Source: Kiloniellales bacterium (GTDB lineage Bacteria > Pseudomonadota > Alphaproteobacteria > Kiloniellales > JAKSDN01). Taken from it: a DNA stretch of 19,377 nucleotides. Where the stretch lies: NCBI GenBank assembly GCA_022360075.1, contig JAKSDN010001181.1, positions 1-19,377 of the forward strand, written 5' to 3'. Within the stretch, counting starts at the first letter, position 1. Each line of letters begins with the position of its first letter. Position numbers and translations under genes: made by a program. A model generated the notes under the pieces. It saw nothing but the letters and a program-made list of their open reading frames with translations. It searched no databases and was not told the DNA's origin. This document shows positions 14,319 through 19,377 of this stretch, in pieces.

Positions 14319-15746
14319 ATGTTGAGCGAGGCGGAGCTTGAGCGCCGGTCCGACTGGCGCCGTGGGGGGCCTTTGGCTCAACGGCTAGTCCTTTGTGCTC
14401 TCTTGATTTTGCCGCTCAACCTGGGCGGCTGCACGGCATTCCTGTTCGGCGACGACGAGCTCGAGCCGCAGCGCATCACAACGACGCTGCCGGAGGGGGA
14501 GAGCTACCCGAGCCTGGGCAGCGTCCCCGACGAACCGCCCTTGCCGAGCACCACGGCGCGGCGACAGGCCTTGGCGGAGGATCTCGCCGCCGACCGCACC
14601 AACGCCCGCTACACCGACGAGTCCCTTGTCGCCGAGGGTGCGACCAGCGGCACCGTGGAGCCGCCGCTCGAGCCCTCGTCGTCAGTCAGCCCCGAGCTGC
14701 CTGCCGGTAGTGCGCCGCCGCCGCCGGACTTCGGAGAGGCAACGAGCGAAAGCGCGGCGGTCGTGCCGCCGCCGGATTTGCCGGCAGAGGACGAGCCCGC
14801 GCCGGCCGCGCCGGAGCCGATGACCGCGGCGTCCGAGCCCAGCACGGAAGCGACGGAACAGCCGGTCTTGGCGCCGCCGCCGGCACCGCCGGCTCCGCGA
14901 ACGGCTGAGGCCGTGCCGTCGCCGGCGCCGCCGTCGAGCCCCTTGCCGCCGACCGCGCTGCTGCAACAGCAGGCCTATCAGCAACAGGCGATGGAGACCC
15001 AGCGCCTGCAGCAGCTCGCCGCCCAGCAGCAGGCCTTCGACGAGGCGGCCCGCCGACAAGCCATCGAGCAGCAGATGCTGCGGCAGCAGATCCTGCAGCA
15101 GCAGCAGTGGCAACGGCAAACGTTGCAGTTTCAGGCAAGGCAGCAGCTTGCGGGCTTGCCGCCGCTGCCGTCGCCTGCGATCACCCCCGCCGCACCCCGA
15201 GCGGCGGCGCCCGAAGCGCCACCGCCTCAGGCCGCGGCGCCCGGCCTATCGCCTCCGGCGGCGGCGGTGCCGCAGATCTCGCCCTCCTTGTTTCCGGCGC
15301 CCCAGGTCGCAGCACTGCCCGAAGCGCAAACCCTGCCGAGCGCCACCGGCGCCTTGCCTTCGTCCGTGACGTCCGGTCCCCTGACTTTGGGCGGCCAGCT
15401 CGTCGGACTGATCTACTTCGGTCACGGCTCGACGGGTCTCGACGACAACGATCAGCAGGTGTTGCGTAGCCTTGCGGCGTTGCAACGGCAGTCGGGCGGC
15501 CGGCCGATGACCGTCGTCGGGCACGCGAGCGCGCGGACGTCGATCGTCGATCCGGTCAAGCATCGCGTCGCGAACCTGAGAGTCTCCACGCAGCGGGCCG
15601 AGAGCGTCGCCGATGCGCTGGTCAGGCTGGGCGTCGATCGCAGCCTGTTGCGCACCGTGGCCCGATCCGACAGCGATCCCGTCTATCACGAGTTCATGCC
15701 GACCGGCGAGGCGGGCAACAGACGGGTCGAAGTCTTCCTGCAATAG
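14319..15746 (+). CDS. OmpA-family lipoprotein with Pro/Ala- and Gln-rich spacer
   Basis: A 475-residue predicted outer-membrane lipoprotein. The N-terminus has a basic region, a hydrophobic stretch (LVLCALLILPLNL at 23-35) and the lipobox LGGC with Cys38. Position +2 is Thr, so the Lol system should carry it to the outer membrane. Residues about 50-225 are rich in Pro, Ala, Glu and Ser. About 226-285 are dominated by Gln (QQQAYQQQAMETQRLQQLAA...) and may form a coiled coil. A second Pro/Ala linker follows to about 350. The last 120 residues are an OmpA-like peptidoglycan-binding domain: LIYFGHGSTGLDDNDQQVL, VVGHAS, NLRVSTQRAESVADAL and the end NRRVEVFL. The Asp of the usual GHTD is Ser here, as in some alphaproteobacterial homologues. 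It likely tethers outer membrane to peptidoglycan. The Shine-Dalgarno lies in a hairpin loop. Confidence 0.85.
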   Translation: MLSEAELERRSDWRRGGPLAQRLVLCALLILPLNLGGCTAFLFGDDELEPQRITTTLPEGESYPSLGSVPDEPPLPSTTARRQALAEDLAADRTNARYTDESLVAEGATSGTVEPPLEPSSSVSPELPAGSAPPPPDFGEATSESAAVVPPPDLPAEDEPAPAAPEPMTAASEPSTEATEQPVLAPPPAPPAPRTAEAVPSPAPPSSPLPPTALLQQQAYQQQAMETQRLQQLAAQQQAFDEAARRQAIEQQMLRQQILQQQQWQRQTLQFQARQQLAGLPPLPSPAITPAAPRAAAPEAPPPQAAAPGLSPPAAAVPQISPSLFPAPQVAALPEAQTLPSATGALPSSVTSGPLTLGGQLVGLIYFGHGSTGLDDNDQQVLRSLAALQRQSGGRPMTVVGHASARTSIVDPVKHRVANLRVSTQRAESVADALVRLGVDRSLLRTVARSDSDPVYHEFMPTGEAGNRRVEVFLQ

Positions 15747-15771
15747 CGGCAATCGGCCTGTCGCGGCGACG

Positions 15772-15803
15772 GCCGGTCGGCGGCTCGCGCGCCGACGGCT
15801 TTT
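15772..15803 (+). terminator. Intrinsic terminator after the OmpA-like gene
   Basis: GTCGGCG (15776-15782) pairs with CGCCGAC (15790-15796) around a seven-base loop. Allowing one bulged G, the stem extends by GCC/GGC (15772-15774 with 15797-15799). TTTT follows at 15800-15803. It begins 26 bases after the stop codon and separates this gene from the hom operon. Confidence 0.65.
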
Positions 15804-15935
15804 GCTGCCCGGCAGGCGTGACCGCTTGACACCCGGCGCTTGTCGCGCGACGACTTCGGACGGCGGGCCTTCGATGGCGACCGCACCCGTTCGAAGCCGC
15901 CCGCCCGCGCCGCAGAGCCCAACGGTCCGTCCGAC

Positions 15936-15983
15936 ATGACGACTTCGAATCGAACAGCAAGGGTGAGGATCCTTCGCCGGTGA
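15936..15983 (+). CDS. Possible 15-codon leader ORF overlapping the hom start
   Basis: ATG 15936 opens a 15-residue frame, MTTSNRTARVRILRR, whose TGA overlaps the GTG start of hom (GTGA). Its position and overlap suit translational coupling or a leader peptide. Thr (3) and Ile (1) are modest in number compared with known threonine-operon leaders. No clear Shine-Dalgarno or attenuator hairpin was found between it and hom. It may be chance. Confidence 0.25.
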   Translation: MTTSNRTARVRILRR

Positions 15984-17272
15984 GCGATGTGCTGAAGCTG
16001 GCCGTAGCGGGGCTCGGGACCGTCGGTGTCGGGACCTTGCGTCTGTTGCAGGCCCACCACGACCTGATCGCCGCGCGCTGCGGCCGCCGTCTGTTGGTCT
16101 CCGCCGTCTCGGCCCGGGACCGCAAGAAGGACCGAGGTGTCGACCTCGACGGCGTGCGCTGGTTCGAGGACGCCGGCGTCATGGCCGCGGACTCGGACGT
16201 CGACGTCGTTCTCGAGCTGATCGGCGGGGCCGACGGCATCGCCAAGCGGGTCGTCGAGACGGCGCTCGCCCACGGCAAGCCGGTCGTGACCGCGAACAAG
16301 GCACTGCTTGCGCATCACGGCACCGATCTTGCCCGCGCCGCCGAGACGGCTGGGGTGGCATTGGCCTATGAGGCCGCCGTCGCGGGCGGTATCCCGATCA
16401 TCAAGAACCTGCGCGAGGGCCTCGCCGCGAACGGCGTGTCGCGTGTCTACGGCATCCTGAACGGCACCAGCAATTTCATTCTGACGACGATGCGCGAGAG
16501 CGGGCGGGAGTTCGGCGAGGTCCTGGCCGAGGCGCAGCGCCGCGGCTATGCCGAGGCCGATCCCAGCTTCGACGTGGACGGCGTCGATGCCGCCCACAAG
16601 CTGGCGATCCTGACCGCGCTCGCGTTCGGCTGCGAGGTCGATTTCGAGGGCGTCTACGTGGAGGGCATTCGCGAGGTCACGGCGCTCGACATCAACTACG
16701 CCGCCGAGCTCGGTTATCGCATCAAGCTGCTGGGGCTTTCGCGGGTGACCGATCGCGGGGTCGAGCAGCGCGTGCATCCGAGCATGGTCCATCTCGACGC
16801 CCCGATCGCCAGCATCGAGGGCGTCTTCAACGCGGTCGTCGCGGAGGGCGACTTCGTCGGCTCGATCATGGCCGAAGGCGCCGGCGCCGGGGCCGGGCCG
16901 ACCGCATCGGCCGTGGTGGCGGACGTGATCGATGTCGCCCGCGGCAGCCGCCTGCCGACCTACGCCGTGCCGGCGGCCGAGCTGCGGCGACTGCCGAGCA
17001 TCCCGATCGATGAGCACCAAGGCTCCTACTACATCCGCCTGATGGTCTTGGACCAGCCGGGCGTGATCGCCGACGTGGCCGCGGCTTTGCGCGACGCCTC
17101 GATATCGGTCGAGGCCATGCTGCAGCGCGGGCGCGCGCCGGGCGAAGCTGTGCCGGTCGTGATTACGACTCACGAAACCCGCGAATCATCGATGAAGCAG
17201 GCGCTTGACCGGATCGCGGGTTTCGACGCGGTGCTCGAGCCACCGCGCCTGATTCGAATCGAAGTTCTGTAA
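15980..17272 (+). CDS. hom: Homoserine dehydrogenase with ACT domain
   Basis: NAD(P)H-dependent reduction of aspartate semialdehyde to homoserine, the branch point to threonine and methionine. The 430 residues contain the Rossmann motif AVAGLGTVGVG at about 8-18, TANKALLAHHG near 105, the catalytic-core segment NGTSNFILTTMRE, ADPSFDVDGVDAAHKLAIL, and a C-terminal ACT domain from about residue 350 (YYIRLMVLDQPGVIADVAAAL), which usually senses threonine. The start is GTG 15980, with GAGGAT nine bases upstream; homology leaves no room for an earlier start. glpX follows after 50 bases and recJ after that. The order hom-glpX-recJ is common in alphaproteobacteria. A TTGACA at 15826 may mark its promoter, without a clear -10. 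Confidence 0.96.
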   Translation: MSDVLKLAVAGLGTVGVGTLRLLQAHHDLIAARCGRRLLVSAVSARDRKKDRGVDLDGVRWFEDAGVMAADSDVDVVLELIGGADGIAKRVVETALAHGKPVVTANKALLAHHGTDLARAAETAGVALAYEAAVAGGIPIIKNLREGLAANGVSRVYGILNGTSNFILTTMRESGREFGEVLAEAQRRGYAEADPSFDVDGVDAAHKLAILTALAFGCEVDFEGVYVEGIREVTALDINYAAELGYRIKLLGLSRVTDRGVEQRVHPSMVHLDAPIASIEGVFNAVVAEGDFVGSIMAEGAGAGAGPTASAVVADVIDVARGSRLPTYAVPAAELRRLPSIPIDEHQGSYYIRLMVLDQPGVIADVAAALRDASISVEAMLQRGRAPGEAVPVVITTHETRESSMKQALDRIAGFDAVLEPPRLIRIEVL

Positions 17273-17322
17273 CGCGAGCCGTCGAGACTCGCTCGTCAGT
17301 CCAGGGAGGCAGATAGGACACC

Positions 17323-18330
17323 ATGAGCGCAAAAGCCGACTTGAGGCCCGAGTTCGAGGCCATGGAGCGTAACCTCGCGCTCGAAGTTGCGCGCGTGACC
17401 GAGGCGGCGGCCTTGGCGGCTTCGCGGCTCATGGGCCGCGGCGACGAGAAGGCGGCCGACCAGGCGGCGGTCAATGCCATGCGCCAGACGCTCGGCAGCC
17501 TCGCGATCGAGGGCACGGTCGTCATCGGCGAGGGTGAGCGCGACGAGGCGCCGATGCTCTACATCGGCGAGCGGGTCGGCGCCGGCGGCCCCAAGCTCGA
17601 CATCGCCCTCGATCCCCTCGAGGGCACCACGATCACGGCCAAGGGCATGCAGAATGCGCTGACCGTCATCGCCATGGCCCAGGAAGACGGCTTCTTGAAC
17701 GCGCCCGACACCTACATGGACAAGATCGCCGTCGGCGGCGGTCTGCCCGACGACGTCGTCGACCTGGACGCGGAGCCGGCCGAGAACCTCAAGAGCCTGG
17801 CCGCCGCCAAGGACGTCGCGGTCGCCGACCTCGTCGTCTGCGTGCTCGACCGGCCGCGCCACGCGGAGCTGATCGGCAAGATTCGCGAGGCGGGCGCCCG
17901 GATCATGTTGATCGGCGACGGCGACGTCTCCGGCGTCATGGCGACCAGCCGGCCCGAGAGCGGCGTGGACATGTATTGGGGCGTGGGCGGCGCACCGGAG
18001 GGCGTGCTGGCCGCCGCGGCCCTGCGCTGCATCGGCGGGCAGTTCCAGGGCCGGCTGGTGTTTCGCAATCAGGAGGAACGCGAGCGCGGCGCGCGCTGGG
18101 GCATCACCGACTTCGATCGCAAGTACAAGCTGAACGATCTCGCCAGCGGCGACGTGATGTTCGCCGCCACCGGGGTCACGGACGGCAGCATGCTCCGAGG
18201 CGTGCGTCGCTTTCACGGCGGCGCGACGACGCAGTCGATGGTCATGCGCTCGAAGACCGGCACGGTGAGGATCATCGACGCGCACCACAACTTCGAGCGC
18301 AAGACCTGGTATCAGGATCTGGGGATCTGA
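17323..18330 (+). CDS. glpX: Class II fructose-1,6-bisphosphatase (GlpX)
   Basis: Converts fructose-1,6-bisphosphate to fructose-6-phosphate for gluconeogenesis. The 335 residues carry the class II metal/phosphate motifs: IGEGERDEAPMLYIGE at 68-83, ALDPLEGTTITAKGM at 95-109 (DPLEGT signature), KIAVGGG near 134-140, LIGDGDVSG, and YWGVGGAPEGVLAAAALRCIGG. The beginning LRPEFEAMERNLALEVARVTE is typical. The start ATG has GGGAGG at fourteen bases and AGGA at four bases upstream. It stands between hom and recJ; only two bases separate its stop from the recJ start. Confidence 0.97.
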   Translation: MSAKADLRPEFEAMERNLALEVARVTEAAALAASRLMGRGDEKAADQAAVNAMRQTLGSLAIEGTVVIGEGERDEAPMLYIGERVGAGGPKLDIALDPLEGTTITAKGMQNALTVIAMAQEDGFLNAPDTYMDKIAVGGGLPDDVVDLDAEPAENLKSLAAAKDVAVADLVVCVLDRPRHAELIGKIREAGARIMLIGDGDVSGVMATSRPESGVDMYWGVGGAPEGVLAAAALRCIGGQFQGRLVFRNQEERERGARWGITDFDRKYKLNDLASGDVMFAATGVTDGSMLRGVRRFHGGATTQSMVMRSKTGTVRIIDAHHNFERKTWYQDLGI

Positions 18331-18332
18331 GC

Positions 18333-19377
18333 TTGGTCGCGGCCGCAGCCAAGGCTCAAGAGCCGCGCGACTGCTTCCTCGGCGTCGAGCGCTCCTTCGC
18401 CGGCAAGCGCTGGGAGGCGCGGGCGGCCGACACGCGCCTGGCGGCGCTCCTGGCCCAGCGGCTCGATCAGCCGGAGATCGTCGGGCGCGTCCTGGCGGCG
18501 CGTGGCGTCGGGCCCGACGATGCCGAGCTCTTCCTCAACCCGACGCTGCGCGCGCTGCTGCCCAATCCTTCGCATCTGAAGGACATGGACCGGGCGGTGG
18601 CGCGTGTCATCGCGGCCTTGCGCGCGGGCGAGCGGATTGCGGTCTTCGGCGACTACGACGTCGACGGCGCGACCTCGTCGGCGCTTCTCGTGCGCTTCTT
18701 CAGGGCGCTTGGCCATGAGCTGCGGGTCTACATTCCGGATCGGCTGGCCGAGGGTTACGGCCCGAACGGGCCGGCGCTGAAACGTCTGCGGGACGAGGGA
18801 GTCTCGTTGCTGCTGACGGTCGATTGCGGCACGACCGCCTTCGAAGCTCTGGAGACCGGTGCCGAGGCCGGCCTCGAGGTGATCGTGATCGACCACCATG
18901 CCGCGGCCGAGCGCTTGCCGCGCGCTTATGCGGTGATCAATCCCAACCGCAACGACGACGACAGCCCCCATGGCCAGCTCGCCGCGGTCGGCGTCACCTT
19001 CCTTCTGATCGTGGCACTCAATCGGGCGCTGCGCGACTGCGGCTGGTACCGCTCCGCGGCGGTCGCCGAGCCGGACCTGCGTCAATGGCTCGACCTGGTC
19101 GCCTTGGGCACGGTCTGCGATGTGGTGCCCTTGAGTGGGCTCAACCGGGCCTTCGTTTCCCAAGGGCTCAAGGTTCTGGCGCGGCGCCAATGCCCGGGCC
19201 TCGCGGCGCTGGCCGACGTGGCCGGACTCGACGAGCGGCCCGGCACCTATCATCTCGGCTTCATCCTGGGACCGAGGGTCAATGCGGGCGGGCGTGTCGG
19301 CGAAGCGGAGCTGGGAGTCCGTTTGCTGACCACCGAGGTGCCCGAGGAAGCGAGCGGCCTGGCCGCGCGGCTGGATA
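18333..19377 (+). CDS. recJ: Single-stranded-DNA-specific exonuclease RecJ, 5' part
   Basis: 5'-3' single-strand DNA exonuclease of the DHH superfamily, acting in recombination and mismatch repair. I translated 348 codons to the window edge; family members are about 570-600 residues, so the C-terminal part is missing. Motifs: FGDYDVDGATSSALL at about 105-119, IPDRLAEGYGPNG, VDCGTTAFEAL with Asp164, VIDHHAA with the DHH triad at 187-189, LVALGTVCDVVPL, and GPRVNAGGRVG near the end. The likely start is TTG 18333, two bases after the glpX stop, with GGGGAT upstream; no in-frame ATG occurs before about residue 85, inside the conserved region. Translational coupling to glpX is likely. Confidence 0.95.
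   Translation, partial: MVAAAAKAQEPRDCFLGVERSFAGKRWEARAADTRLAALLAQRLDQPEIVGRVLAARGVGPDDAELFLNPTLRALLPNPSHLKDMDRAVARVIAALRAGERIAVFGDYDVDGATSSALLVRFFRALGHELRVYIPDRLAEGYGPNGPALKRLRDEGVSLLLTVDCGTTAFEALETGAEAGLEVIVIDHHAAAERLPRAYAVINPNRNDDDSPHGQLAAVGVTFLLIVALNRALRDCGWYRSAAVAEPDLRQWLDLVALGTVCDVVPLSGLNRAFVSQGLKVLARRQCPGLAALADVAGLDERPGTYHLGFILGPRVNAGGRVGEAELGVRLLTTEVPEEASGLAARLD

Noticed and set aside
15826..15854. Promoter for hom from TTGACA (15826)
   Set aside because: The -35 is perfect but the bases at the -10 position (around 15849) are GC-rich and do not resemble TATAAT.
15686..17173. A 495-codon minus-strand frame opposite hom
   Set aside because: The plus strand has a complete homoserine dehydrogenase with ACT domain; the antisense product is low-complexity Asp/Arg/Val-rich.

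Overview
The window is GC-rich, compactly coded chromosomal DNA. It reads like a free-living alphaproteobacterium, probably Rhodospirillales/Kiloniellales-like. Supporting signs are alphaproteobacterial L13 and S9 proteins (S9 has the N-terminal extension), the order hom-glpX-recJ, a class I PHA synthase, and CtrA-like and GANTC (CcrM) motifs between genes. There are no rRNA or tRNA genes, insertion sequences, CRISPR arrays or phage genes. Most of the content is core metabolism with a short polysaccharide segment.

Layout. (1) 1-1775, minus: a CoA-binding protein gene overlaps by ATGA with metY (O-acetylhomoserine sulfhydrylase), which runs off the left edge a few codons before its expected end. 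(2) 2084-5884: an envelope polysaccharide segment with a PilZ (c-di-GMP sensor) protein, a GT4 glycosyltransferase convergent with it and overlapping by 17 bp, a 57-residue one-helix protein, and a polyprenyl-phosphate sugar-1-phosphate transferase. A CtrA-like box and a perfect GATTC-centred palindrome lie between the last two. (3) 5915-8941: an enoyl-CoA-hydratase-like protein without the two catalytic glutamates, a hotdog thioesterase, an SDR oxidoreductase, and an unrecognised membrane/coiled-coil protein. (4) 9151-10115: rplM-rpsI with a candidate promoter and a strong terminator hairpin. (5) 10314-11030: gamma-carbonic anhydrase overlapping (ATGA) a small very basic ORF with a perfect Shine-Dalgarno and an intrinsic terminator inside its reading frame. 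(6) 11091-14102, minus: an SGNH-hydrolase-like membrane protein and phaC. (7) 14319-15746: a lipoprotein with a long Pro/Ala- and Gln-rich spacer and an OmpA-like peptidoglycan-binding end. (8) 15980-19377: hom, glpX and recJ (recJ cut by the right edge).

The most interesting item is the small gene at 10865. Its terminator lies before any stop codon, so its mRNA should end without one. Its C-terminus carries a Y-x-R-R-x-K-H motif resembling the ribosome-rescue factor ArfA. This is the design known for arfA in gammaproteobacteria, where tmRNA normally destroys the product and a failing trans-translation system lets it accumulate. Second-tier items are a hairpin that displays the Shine-Dalgarno of the OmpA-like lipoprotein in its loop, and the CtrA/CcrM-type signals in front of the polysaccharide genes.
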